From JBQTIQ01 sp052387955 (GTDB taxonomy: Bacteria > Actinomycetota > Acidimicrobiia > Acidimicrobiales > JACDCH01), in the NCBI GenBank assembly GCA_052387955.1, contig JBQTIQ010000069.1:1-32849 (forward strand): a stretch of DNA of 32,849 nt. The letters are read 5' to 3'. The notes below the pieces were generated by a model that had not been told where the DNA came from, searched no databases, and saw only the letters and a list, made by a program, of their open reading frames with translations. Positions 24,575 to 32,604 of this stretch are shown here, piece after piece (within the stretch, counting starts at the first letter, position 1; each line of letters starts with the position of its first letter). The position numbers were made by a program, and so were the translations under genes.

Positions 24575-25540
24575 TCAGGTCTTCGTCGAGAGTTCTGCGA
24601 ACACGTCGGTACGGGCGGCCCGGTCGATCAGGAGGTCCTCGCCGCCGGGCCGGGCCTGCCGGAGAGCTTCGGCGCCACCGACGATCTCCATGATCTCGGT
24701 GGTGATGGCGTCCTGGCGGGCCCGGTTCATGGCCCGGCTCAGGCCCTTGATGAGCTCCTCGGCGTTGTCGGTGGCCGCCTTCATGGCCCGTTGGCGCGCC
24801 GCGTGCTCGGACGCCGACGCGTCGAGCAGGGCGGTGTAGACCCGGGCATCGACGTAGCGGGGCAACAGGACGTCGATGATGCCCTCGGGCGAGGGCTCGT
24901 ACTCGATGTCGCCTCCGCCGTCGGCCGGCTCGGTGGCCTCGGCCTCGTCGAACCCGTGCAGCGGCAGGAACCGGCGCACCACCACCTGCTGGGTGCCGGA
25001 GGAGATGAAGCGGGTGTAGACGAGGTCGACGGTGTCGACCTCGCCGGCCTCGAAGCGGCGCCGGGCCGCGTCCGCCACTGCCCGGGCATCCTCGTACTGG
25101 GGCCGGTCGGTGATGCCGGTGAAGGTGTCGTCGATGCGGTAGCGGCGGAACGAGAAGTAGGAGTTCGCCTTGCGGCCGACGAGGATCAGCGAGTAGTCGA
25201 TGCCCTCCCGTCGCCGGGCCATGACCTCGCGCTCGGCGGTACGGACGATGGCGGTGTTGTAGCCGCCGCACAGGCCTCGGTCCGAGCTGATGACCACGAA
25301 GGCAGCCTTGCGGGGGTTCTCGCCCCGGCGCAGCAGCGGGTGGTTGACGGCCCCCGCCCGACGGGCGAGGTTGAGGATCATGGTCGTGATCTGGCGGCTG
25401 TAGGGACGGGCCGCGGCCGCCCGCTCGCTGGCCTTGGCCACCCGGGTGGCGGCGATGAGCTCCATCGCCCGGGTGATCTTCTTGGTCGACTGCACGCTGC
25501 GGATCCGCCGCCGGAGGATCCGTTCCTGACCACCGGCCAT
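24575..25540 (-). CDS. atpG: ATP synthase gamma subunit
   Basis: The 321-residue gamma subunit is the rotating central shaft. Conserved ends are present: RRIRSVQSTKKITRAMELIAA at the start and MKAATDNAEELIKGLSRAMNRARQ near the C-terminus, with SSDRGLCGGYN between. An insert in the middle (about 215-240, acidic, EAEATEPADGGGD) is longer than in E. coli, as is common in actinobacteria. It starts 3 bp after the atpA stop. Confidence 0.97.
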   Translation of the reverse strand: MAGGQERILRRRIRSVQSTKKITRAMELIAATRVAKASERAAAARPYSRQITTMILNLARRAGAVNHPLLRRGENPRKAAFVVISSDRGLCGGYNTAIVRTAEREVMARRREGIDYSLILVGRKANSYFSFRRYRIDDTFTGITDRPQYEDARAVADAARRRFEAGEVDTVDLVYTRFISSGTQQVVVRRFLPLHGFDEAEATEPADGGGDIEYEPSPEGIIDVLLPRYVDARVYTALLDASASEHAARQRAMKAATDNAEELIKGLSRAMNRARQDAITTEIMEIVGGAEALRQARPGGEDLLIDRAARTDVFAELSTKT

Positions 25541-25543
25541 CGG

Positions 25544-27178
25544 CTATCGGGCCTCGTCGTCCCGGGTGATCTCCTCTTCGGGGAGGGTGGACTCGGCGAC
25601 ACCGCCGGCCAGCCGGCGGGCCTCCTCGGCCTGGGCGGCGGCGTCGGGCGCGGTGCCGTCGCTCCCGGTGGGCCCGAAGGCAGTGGTGAACGACTGCAGC
25701 GCCTCGGCCAGCGTGTCGCCCTCGGGCAGCGCGCCGGTGGTGCGGATGTAGTCCAACACCTCGGGCCGACGGGTGCGCATGTGCTCGAGCAGTTCGGACT
25801 CGAACCGCTTCACGTCGCCTACCGGGATGCTGTCGAGGTAGCCGCCGGTGCCGGCGAAGATCGAGACGACCTGTTCCTGCACGGCCATCGGCGAGTTGAG
25901 GTTCTGCTTGAGCAGCTCGGTCAGCCGGTAGCCCCGCTCGAGCTGGGCGACCGAGACCTTGTCGAGCTCGGAGCCGAACGTCGCGAACGCCTCGAGCTCG
26001 CGGAACTGGGCCAGGTCGAGCTTCAGGGTGCCCGCCACCGCCCTCATGGCCTTGATCTGGGCGGCGCCGCCGACCCGGGACACCGAGATGCCGACGTCGA
26101 CGGCGGGCCGCACACCGGACTTGAACAGGTCGTCCTGCAGGTAGACCTGGCCGTCGGTGATCGAGATCACGTTGGTGGGGATGTAGGCCGACACGTCGCC
26201 GGCCTTGGTCTCGATCACCGGCAGGGCGGTGAGCGAGCCGGCGCCGCGCTGGTCGCTGAGCTTGGCGGCCCGCTCCAGCAGCCGGCTGTGCAGGTAGAAC
26301 ACGTCGCCCGGGTAAGCCTCGCGGCCCGGGGGGCGGCGCAGCAGCAACGACATCTGGCGGTACGCCTCGGCCTGCTTGGACAGGTCGTCGTAGACGATCA
26401 GGGCATGCTCGCCGTTCTCCATCCAGTGTTGGCCCATGGCGCAGCCGGCGAAGGGGGCGAGGTACTTGAACGGGGCCGAGTCCGACGCCGGGGCCGAGAC
26501 CACCACCGTGTAGTCGAGGGCGCCGTACTCGCGCAGGACGTCGACGGTGTTGGCCACCGTCGAGCCCTTCTGGCCGATCGCCACGTAGATGCACTTCACG
26601 CCCTGGCCCTTCTGGTTCAGGATCGTGTCGATGCAGATGGTGGTCTTGCCGGTCTTGCGGTCGCCGATGACCAGCTCGCGCTGACCCCGTCCGATCGGCG
26701 TCATGGCGTCGATGGCCTTGATGCCGGTCTGGAGGGGTTCGTGCACGGGCTTGCGCCCGGTGATGCCCGGCGCCTGGATCTCCATGCGCCGATCGATGGC
26801 GCCGTTGACGGCGCCGTGACCGTCGATCGGCTCACCCAAGGCGTTGACGACCCGGCCCAGCAGAGCGTCGCCCACCGGCACCGACAGGATGCGCCCCGTC
26901 GCCTTGACCGTGCCGCCCTCCTGGATCTCGGCGCCCTCACCCAGGATCACGCAGCCGATCGATTCCTCGTCGAGGTTGAGGGCGAGGCCGAGGGTGCCGT
27001 CCTCGAACTCGAGCAGTTCGTTGACGGCGGCGTCGGGAAGGCCCGAGACGCGGGCAATGCCGTCGCCCACCTCGAGGACCCGCCCGACCTGGGCGAAGTC
27101 GAGGTCGGCGCTGAACCCTTCCAGGCTGCGACGGAGGGCATCGGTGATGTCGCTGGGGTTGAGCGTGAGGTCGGACAT
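25544..27178 (-). CDS. atpA: ATP synthase alpha subunit
   Basis: The non-catalytic nucleotide-binding subunit of F1 has Walker A GDRKTGKT (172-179), the arginine-finger strand ISVSRVGGAAQ and the conserved MTPIGRGQRELVIG. The length of 544 is slightly long because of an acidic C-terminal tail (about 505-544). I chose ATG 27178 (SDLTLNPSD) with GGAG about 11 bases upstream; ATG 27187 is an alternative with the Shine-Dalgarno too close. Confidence 0.97.
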   Translation of the reverse strand: MSDLTLNPSDITDALRRSLEGFSADLDFAQVGRVLEVGDGIARVSGLPDAAVNELLEFEDGTLGLALNLDEESIGCVILGEGAEIQEGGTVKATGRILSVPVGDALLGRVVNALGEPIDGHGAVNGAIDRRMEIQAPGITGRKPVHEPLQTGIKAIDAMTPIGRGQRELVIGDRKTGKTTICIDTILNQKGQGVKCIYVAIGQKGSTVANTVDVLREYGALDYTVVVSAPASDSAPFKYLAPFAGCAMGQHWMENGEHALIVYDDLSKQAEAYRQMSLLLRRPPGREAYPGDVFYLHSRLLERAAKLSDQRGAGSLTALPVIETKAGDVSAYIPTNVISITDGQVYLQDDLFKSGVRPAVDVGISVSRVGGAAQIKAMRAVAGTLKLDLAQFRELEAFATFGSELDKVSVAQLERGYRLTELLKQNLNSPMAVQEQVVSIFAGTGGYLDSIPVGDVKRFESELLEHMRTRRPEVLDYIRTTGALPEGDTLAEALQSFTTAFGPTGSDGTAPDAAAQAEEARRLAGGVAESTLPEEEITRDDEAR

Positions 27179-27193
27179 CGGGATCATCTCTCC

Positions 27194-28363
27194 CTAGAGC
27201 GTGGTGCGGAGCTTGTCGAGGCGGGTGCGGACCGAGCCGTCGATGACCATGTCGCCCACGGTCGTGACCAGGCCTCCGAGAACGGTGGGGTCGATGACGA
27301 CCCGGACCTCGACGGCTCGTCCCGTCGCCTGGTGGAGCGCCTCGGTCAGGCGGCTCAGTTGGCCTTCGTCGAGCGCGATGGCCGAGCGCACGATGGCCAC
27401 GGCCCGGTTGTCGACCGCCGCCACCTTGGTGACGAGGGCGTCGGCGATGCGAGGGAGCTCACGGCCCCGACCGGCGCCGACCACCATCGTGACCATGGCT
27501 GCGGTCAGGGGGAGCGCTCGCCCGTGGAGCAGCTCGTCGACGACCTGTTGTCGGCGGGGCGCCGGGATGTGGGCGTCGGCCAGAGCGTCGAGCAGTTCGT
27601 CCGAGGCCTCGAGCGCCCGGCCGAGCTGGAACAGCTCGTCGGCCACGGCGATGAGCTGGCCCTCGGCCCGGGCCACCGTGAGGATGGCGTCGGCGAGGGC
27701 GTCGACCCTCCCGCCGCCGGCGACCTGGGGGGGCGGGGTCGGCGCCGGCTCGGTTGGTCCGGCCCCGTCGACCGGCTCCGACGCCGGAGCCTCGGCACCG
27801 GGACGCGGGGCCGGGGCGGCCGCGACCTTCTCGGCGCTGGCGTCGTCATGGCCGGCGCCGGGAAGGACGTCGGCCCTCGGGCCGGCGTCGTGTTGGCCGG
27901 GAAGGGCGTCGGCCCTCGGGCCGGCGCCCCCGGCGCTCGGCGCGGGCCGGCCGCCGCGACCCTGGCCTGATCTGGGTGCTCGCGCCCGGCGCGGCGGCGG
28001 CGCGGTGGCCGGACGGTCGGCCTGCTCCGGGGCCACGGCCGGCTCGTCGGCGGCGGCGTCCTCCGCCGGCGGCGGCGGTGTTTCGGCTGGCGGCTCCGGT
28101 TGCGCGTCGTCGGTAGGCCCCGACGTCGCCGGCGCCTCGGCGAGGGGCGCCTGCTCCTCGGCCGGCGGGGCCGCCGACTCGTCGAGCGGCCCGGCGTCGG
28201 GGACGGGGGCGGCCGGAGTTTCCTCGACCACGCCCTCGGCCGCGGTGAGATCGCCTTGTGCCGGTCGCTCCTCGTCGGTCGGTGGCGTGGCCGGACCGGC
28301 GTCGGCGGCCGGCGCTCGGGTAGGGCTCGGCCCCGTAGGGCGAGGGCGCTTGCGGCGCGCCAT
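27194..28363 (-). CDS. atpH: ATP synthase delta subunit with ~219-residue disordered N-terminal extension
   Basis: The delta subunit joins the F1 head to the peripheral stalk. The normal domain is residues 220-389 (VDALADAILTVARAEG to GDMVIDGSVRTRLDKLRTTL), close to the usual 170-180 residues. Residues 1-219 are Pro/Ala/Glu-rich with no hydrophobic core and contain a 13-residue tandem (GPRADALPGQHDA, GPRADVLPGAGHD). ATG at 28363 overlaps the atpF stop (TGATG), which supports translation of the extension. No start codon lies close to residue 220. Confidence 0.9.
   Translation of the reverse strand: MARRKRPRPTGPSPTRAPAADAGPATPPTDEERPAQGDLTAAEGVVEETPAAPVPDAGPLDESAAPPAEEQAPLAEAPATSGPTDDAQPEPPAETPPPPAEDAAADEPAVAPEQADRPATAPPPRRARAPRSGQGRGGRPAPSAGGAGPRADALPGQHDAGPRADVLPGAGHDDASAEKVAAAPAPRPGAEAPASEPVDGAGPTEPAPTPPPQVAGGGRVDALADAILTVARAEGQLIAVADELFQLGRALEASDELLDALADAHIPAPRRQQVVDELLHGRALPLTAAMVTMVVGAGRGRELPRIADALVTKVAAVDNRAVAIVRSAIALDEGQLSRLTEALHQATGRAVEVRVVIDPTVLGGLVTTVGDMVIDGSVRTRLDKLRTTL
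27858..27926. repeat. 39-bp tandem repeat inside the atpH extension
   Basis: CCGGGAAG(G)(A/G)CGTCGGCCC-type units start at 27858 and 27897, 39 bp apart and nearly identical over 30 bp. They encode two 13-residue copies. The linking 14-mer GGCGTCGTGTTGGC (27884-27897) is identical to 5616-5629 in the 92-bp intergenic repeat. Confidence 0.65.
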
Positions 28364-29094
28364 CAGTTTCTCCGGCTGGCCAGGTCGTGGATGTAGGCCT
28401 CGACCAGTTGTTCCTGGGTGGCCTGGTCGAGGTTGTGGCGCACGACCTGCTCGGCGGCCGAGATGGCCAGCGCGGTGATCTCGCGGCGCAGGTCGGCCAT
28501 CGCCTGCTGCTTGCCCGATTCGACATCGCCGGCAGCTCGTTGGCGCATGGCGTTGAGCTCGCTCTGGAGGCGTTGCTCGGCGTCCCGGCGCAGGGCCTCG
28601 GACTGCTGGCGGGCCTCGTCCACGATCCGGGCCGCCTCGCTCTTGGCCTCGGCCAGCTGCGCCCGGTACTCCTCCAGCACCTGCTGGGCGTCGGCCTTGG
28701 CCTGCTCGGCTTGCTCCAGGTCGTGGCGGATCTTCTCGGCCCGGTCGTCCATCGCCTTCTTGATGCCGGGGAAGGCGAACTTGGCCAGCAGGAAGAACAG
28801 CACCGCGAAGGAGATCGCACCCCAGATCAGCTCGTTGGTGGCGGGCAGGATCGGGCTCGGCGCCTCGTGGCAGTCGTCGACCGAGCCGCCCTCCAACAAC
28901 ACCGGGATGCATTCGACGTCGGCATGCTCGGCGCCGTTCTCCTCGGCGATCTCCTCGGCCTCGTGTGTGATCTCGTCGACATCGACGCCGGCCTCGGTGG
29001 TGGGCTCGGGCTCCTCCTGGGCCAGCGCCGGCCCGCCGAGGAAGGCGAGGGCGCCGACGAGCAGGGCACCGGCCAGGACCTTACGGCTGCGCAC
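28363..29094 (-). CDS. atpF: ATP synthase subunit b with signal peptide and Cys-bearing extracytoplasmic segment
   Basis: Subunit b forms the peripheral stalk. The usual parts are a membrane helix (about 89-108, LIWGAISFAVLFFLLAKFAF) and a long charged coiled coil (about 115-225). Ahead of them lies an extra ~85 residues: a signal-peptide-like hydrophobic stretch (6-25, ending GPALA|QEE) and an acidic segment with Cys62 and Cys75. The length of 243 compares with about 160-180 in most bacteria. GTG start at 29094, 5 bp from the atpE stop. The topology (N-out) agrees with known b subunits. Confidence 0.93.
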   Translation of the reverse strand: MRSRKVLAGALLVGALAFLGGPALAQEEPEPTTEAGVDVDEITHEAEEIAEENGAEHADVECIPVLLEGGSVDDCHEAPSPILPATNELIWGAISFAVLFFLLAKFAFPGIKKAMDDRAEKIRHDLEQAEQAKADAQQVLEEYRAQLAEAKSEAARIVDEARQQSEALRRDAEQRLQSELNAMRQRAAGDVESGKQQAMADLRREITALAISAAEQVVRHNLDQATQEQLVEAYIHDLASRRN

Positions 29095-29099
29095 GTGCC

Positions 29100-29357
29100 T
29101 CAGCCCGAGATGATGAAGGCGAGCACGAACCCGAACAGGGCCAGCGCCTCCGTGAAGGCGATCCCGAGGAACATGGTCGTGCGCACCATGCCGGCGGACT
29201 CGGGCTGACGGGCCATGGCCGAGATGGCGTTGCCGACCACGATGCCGATCCCGATACCGGGGCCGATGGCGGCGCCGCCGTACACGATCCCGCGCCCGAC
29301 CGCGGTCAGGCCGCTGACCAGCTCGCCGGGTTCCTGTTGGGCAAGGAGTGAAAGCAT
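29100..29357 (-). CDS. atpE: ATP synthase subunit c
   Basis: The 85-residue rotor subunit has two membrane helices. The glycine-rich packing motif GPGIGIGIV lies at 32-40 and the ion-carrying Glu70 at GIAFTEAL. Nothing marks a sodium type (the Gln and Ser/Thr partners of the Na-binding set are not evident), so it is probably proton-driven. It sits between atpB and atpF, 75 bp after the atpB stop. Confidence 0.96.
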   Translation of the reverse strand: MLSLLAQQEPGELVSGLTAVGRGIVYGGAAIGPGIGIGIVVGNAISAMARQPESAGMVRTTMFLGIAFTEALALFGFVLAFIISG

Positions 29358-29432
29358 GGAGGAAGTCTCCTTTGGACTTCAGGTGGCGGCCGGTGCCGTC
29401 GCCTGTTCGAGGGTGGTGGTCGGCGGCCGCGG

Positions 29433-30203
29433 TCAGTGCTCGGGGTGCATCGCCCCGCCGACGTAGACCGCGGTCAGGATCGTGAAGATGAAGGCCTGCA
29501 GGAAGGCCACCAGGACCTCGAAGCCGGTGAGGGCGACGAGGAGACCGAACGAGAAGGGAAGGATCACCGCCACCGCGCTCAGCGTGAACAGCGCGGCGCA
29601 GATGACGCCGAAGCTGACCAGCAGGAGGTGCCCGGCCAGCATGTTGGCGAAGAGCCGGACCGACAGCGACAGCGGCCGGACGATGATCGTCGACACCAAC
29701 TCGATGGGCGTGACCAGGATGTACAGCGCCTTGGGCACCCCCGGCGGGAACAGCATCGACTTGAAGTAGCCGAAGAAGCCCTGGCTGACGATCCCCACCG
29801 TGTTGTAAAGGATCCAGACCACCGCGGCCAGGAACGCCGGCAGCGCGATCCGGGCGTTGACCGGCATCTGGGAGACCGGGATGACCTCCCAGATGTTGCC
29901 CACGAAGATGAACGTGAACAGCGTGTAGAGGAAGGGCGTGAAGCCCATGCCGTCGGGCCCGATCGTCTGCAGGACGATGCCGTTGCGGATGAAGTCGACG
30001 GTCGACTCACCGACGTTCTGCACGCCCTTGGGCACCAGGGCACGGCGCCGACCGGCGACGAAGGTGAGCCCGAAGACGATGGCGACCGAGAGCCACATCA
30101 ACAACACGACCTTGTTCACCGCGAACGGCCCGTCGCCGCCGAAGAGGGCCGGCCACTCGATGACGTGGCTGATGGGGGGGAACTCGATGCCGAGGACATT
30201 CAC
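29433..30203 (-). CDS. atpB: ATP synthase subunit a
   Basis: This 256-residue integral membrane protein makes the proton half-channels. The essential Arg183 is in LSVRLFANMLAGH, in the helix that faces the c-ring. About five to six hydrophobic helices are visible. The GTG start at 30203 overlaps the upstream stop (GTGA), and AAGGAG lies about 11 bases before it, so the two genes are coupled. Confidence 0.95.
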   Translation of the reverse strand: MNVLGIEFPPISHVIEWPALFGGDGPFAVNKVVLLMWLSVAIVFGLTFVAGRRRALVPKGVQNVGESTVDFIRNGIVLQTIGPDGMGFTPFLYTLFTFIFVGNIWEVIPVSQMPVNARIALPAFLAAVVWILYNTVGIVSQGFFGYFKSMLFPPGVPKALYILVTPIELVSTIIVRPLSLSVRLFANMLAGHLLLVSFGVICAALFTLSAVAVILPFSFGLLVALTGFEVLVAFLQAFIFTILTAVYVGGAMHPEH

Positions 30204-30661
30204 CGGGACGGGTTCTCCTTCGCCTGGAGCACGGGCAGGTTGACCCCTCGCCGCGGCGCCGGCTTGAGGCCGGGAAAGGCGAGGTTGGCCGACACGTAGC
30301 GGGTCTCCCAGAAGAGGAGCCCGAGATGGGTGACGAGGATGGTCACCGCCAGCGTCGGAAGGTCGGCCCAGGCCTGGCCCTTGACCGCCCACACCGCCAG
30401 GGTGAGCACGATCATGCGGACCAGGAAGCCGCTCAGGGCGGTGCCCATCAAGGCAGCCGGCGAGCGGCGGGCAGCCCAACCGAGCGACACCGCCGAGCCG
30501 ACGAGGTTGACGGTGACGACCAGGACGGCAGCGGCGGCCGACCAGGCGCCGGCGCCTCCCCGCACGAGCCCGGCGACCAGGACGATCACCGGGGCGGCGG
30601 GCAGGACACGGGTGACCATGTCCCGGGCGACCTGCGCCTCCACTGCGGGTACCTCAGCCAC
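30200..30661 (-). CDS. ATP synthase subunit I-like membrane protein
   Basis: The 153-residue protein has four hydrophobic helices and a cytosolic tail, and lies directly between the atpZ-like gene and atpB. Position and size fit the AtpI/subunit I group of assembly factors (compare Rv1303 upstream of atpB in Mycobacterium tuberculosis). Function is inferred from context; sequence alone is not decisive. Its TGA overlaps the atpB GTG. Confidence 0.8.
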   Translation of the reverse strand: MAEVPAVEAQVARDMVTRVLPAAPVIVLVAGLVRGGAGAWSAAAAVLVVTVNLVGSAVSLGWAARRSPAALMGTALSGFLVRMIVLTLAVWAVKGQAWADLPTLAVTILVTHLGLLFWETRYVSANLAFPGLKPAPRRGVNLPVLQAKENPSR

Positions 30662-30697
30662 CGCGAGGGCCCGTGAAGTGGCCGGGGAACGCCGACA

Positions 30698-30973
30698 TCA
30701 GGCGTCGCCATGGGGGTCGCGTCGCACCATCCGTCCGACGAGCCGGGCCTCGTGCGCCCGCATGTCGGCGTCGTAGCGCATGTACATCTTCCACAGCAGG
30801 TACGACAGGACCAGCATGAACAGCAGGAGCGTGAACAGGGGCCGGGTGCCGGTGCGGTCGTCGACGAACCAGCCGATGGCGCCGAAGATGACCGGGGTCA
30901 GGACCAGTTCGAAGGCGCGCGAGAGGCTGTCACCGAACCCTTTGGTGAGCTCTCGGCGATCGCCCGGCTCCAT
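30698..30973 (-). CDS. atpZ: AtpZ/AtpI-like small membrane protein
   Basis: The 91-residue protein has two hydrophobic helices (LVLTPVIFGAIGWFVDD and FTLLLFMLVLSYLLWKMYM) and a charged tail, the pattern of AtpZ/AtpI. Such proteins assist c-ring assembly or Mg handling. It is the first gene of the ATP synthase operon, 36 bp before the subunit I-like gene. ATG at 30973 has GAGGGG about ten bases upstream. Confidence 0.8.
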   Translation of the reverse strand: MEPGDRRELTKGFGDSLSRAFELVLTPVIFGAIGWFVDDRTGTRPLFTLLLFMLVLSYLLWKMYMRYDADMRAHEARLVGRMVRRDPHGDA

Positions 30974-31134
30974 CGAGAATCTGCCCCTCGTCTCGGCGTC
31001 GGCGCCCGTGTCGGCACACCGTTGCTTGTGAACGATTTCGCAACCTAGAAGACCGGGTTTCGGCGACGCAAATCAGCCTCGAACCGATGCCGAGAACCCT
31101 CCAAGGCCGCGACGGCACAGACGGAAGGCCCCTC
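30974..31134 (-). promoter_or_regulatory. Leader region of the ATP synthase operon
   Basis: This 161-bp gap between wecA and atpZ contains a possible promoter on the minus strand, TTGCGT then CTAGGT or TAGGTT about 17-18 bp later (near 31045-31075). The match is weak. I see no riboswitch or T-tract terminator. Confidence 0.3.
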
Positions 31135-31152
31135 TCCGCGGCCGGCCGCGGA
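31135..31152. other. Perfect 18-bp palindrome just after wecA stop
   Basis: TCCGCGGCCGGCCGCGGA is perfectly self-complementary and lies two bases after the wecA stop (31155-31157). It could form a cruciform or an intrinsic terminator lacking a T-tract. It may also be a chance GC-rich palindrome. Confidence 0.5.
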
Positions 31153-31154
31153 CC

Positions 31155-32543
31155 TTAGTGGCCCGAGGCACGCCCCGCCAATGGCCCACCCCCCGCGGCC
31201 GCTTCGGCGCCGTCGCCCCGGCCGTTGTCGTGGCGCCGCCCCGCCCTTCGACGAGGGCGCCCGACGAGGTCGACGACGCCGGTCTGGTCGTCACCGCTGC
31301 CCCCGCCTCCGGCTTCGGGGCCGCCATCGCCGGCATCGCCGGAGCCGGTCGCGGCGCCGTCCTCGGCGTCAGCCGCCGGGTCATCGCCGCCGTCGCGCTG
31401 ACCGTCCCCGGGGCCGACCGCCACGAGCCCTACGGCCCGTGCGGCCCGCACCGAGGGGTGCAGCACCGAGTAGAGCAGCAACAGCACGCCGAGCACCCCG
31501 ATGGGCAACACCGTGTAGCCCCGCTCGGTGTACACCGGGACCAGCACGGTGGCCGACAGCACACCGGTCCAGGCCCACAGGATCACGACGCTGCGCCGGT
31601 GGCCATGACCCAGGCGCATGAGCTGGTGGTGGAGGTGCTCCTTGTCGGCGGTGGCCAAACCCGAGCGGCTGCGGGCGCGTCGCACGATGGCCCAGGCGGT
31701 GTCGAGGATCGGGACGCCGAGGATGACGACCGGGATGAGCAGCGGGGCGAAGAAGAAGTACGACTGGCCGCTGTAGAACGTGTCCGTCGAACCGCCGACC
31801 GACATCGTCGACGCCGCCATGAGCACGCCCAGGAGCAGCGCACCGCAGTCGCCCATGAAGATCCGGGCGGGATGGAAGTTGAAGGGCAGGAAGCCGAGGC
31901 AGACGCCGAGCACGAGCACGGCGATGAGGGGGCCGATGTTGCCGCTGCTGAGCACCCCGACGTCGTCGAGGCGCAGGCTGTAGAGGAAGAAGGCGCCGGC
32001 GGCGATGGCGCAGACGCCGGCGGCCAAACCGTCGAGGCCGTCGATGAGGTTGATGGCGTTGGCCAGCACCAGCACCCAGACCACGGTGATGAAGGCGGAG
32101 AAATCGGGCGAGAGGCTATAGACGCCGACCAACGGCACGCGGAAGAAGATGGTGGACACGCCGGCCAGGGACAGGATGCCGCCGGCGAGGACGATGCCGG
32201 CGGTCTTGGCCGGGGCCGACACCCCTTCGCCGTGCACCTTGCGCAGCTCGTCGACGAAGCCGACCACGACCACCACGACCGCGGCCACGGCGATGCCGAC
32301 GGCGCCCGACCGGGTGGAGAAGACGTCGTCGAAGCGGCCGCTGGCCCACGCCGCGCCCAGACCGGCCAGCACCCCGACGAGCATGGCCAGCCCGCCCACC
32401 GCCGGCGTGGGCCGTTCGTGCACCCGGCGTTCGTCGGGGGCGACCACGATCTGGTACCGCCAGGCCATGCGTCGCACCAGCGGCGTGGTCACGGCCGTGA
32501 CCAGGCCGCAGACCGCCAGCACGAGCGCGTAGCCGATCAGCAC
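31155..32543 (-). CDS. wecA: WecA-like polyprenyl-phosphate sugar-1-phosphate transferase, 462 aa
   Basis: This membrane enzyme (MraY/WecA/TagO family) moves a sugar-1-phosphate, probably GlcNAc-1-P, to a polyprenyl phosphate carrier for cell-envelope glycan synthesis. Eleven or so TM helices span 1-365. Motifs: GFVDELRKV at 95-103 (usual DDxxD, here Asp98-Glu99), NAINLIDGLDGLAAG (162-176), FMGDCGALLLG (229-239, usual GDSG) and DKEHLHHQL (300-308). The C-terminal ~90 residues (about 373-462) are Gly/Asp/Ala-rich and cytosolic. The position upstream of the atp genes repeats the actinobacterial order. GTG start. Confidence 0.88.
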   Translation of the reverse strand: MLIGYALVLAVCGLVTAVTTPLVRRMAWRYQIVVAPDERRVHERPTPAVGGLAMLVGVLAGLGAAWASGRFDDVFSTRSGAVGIAVAAVVVVVVGFVDELRKVHGEGVSAPAKTAGIVLAGGILSLAGVSTIFFRVPLVGVYSLSPDFSAFITVVWVLVLANAINLIDGLDGLAAGVCAIAAGAFFLYSLRLDDVGVLSSGNIGPLIAVLVLGVCLGFLPFNFHPARIFMGDCGALLLGVLMAASTMSVGGSTDTFYSGQSYFFFAPLLIPVVILGVPILDTAWAIVRRARSRSGLATADKEHLHHQLMRLGHGHRRSVVILWAWTGVLSATVLVPVYTERGYTVLPIGVLGVLLLLYSVLHPSVRAARAVGLVAVGPGDGQRDGGDDPAADAEDGAATGSGDAGDGGPEAGGGGSGDDQTGVVDLVGRPRRRAGRRHDNGRGDGAEAAAGGGPLAGRASGH

Positions 32544-32604
32544 CGGCGGGAATCTTCGCGCACTCTGCCGGTCCGGCCCGGCTCACCGGCTCGACGGCGC
32601 GCTC

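Noticed and set aside
24104..27970. Plus-strand open frame of 1,288 codons opposite atpD-atpA-atpH
   Set aside because: It is antisense to four conserved ATP synthase genes. Its composition (His/Asp/Gly/Leu/Val-rich, no domains) is what high-GC genes give on the opposite strand.
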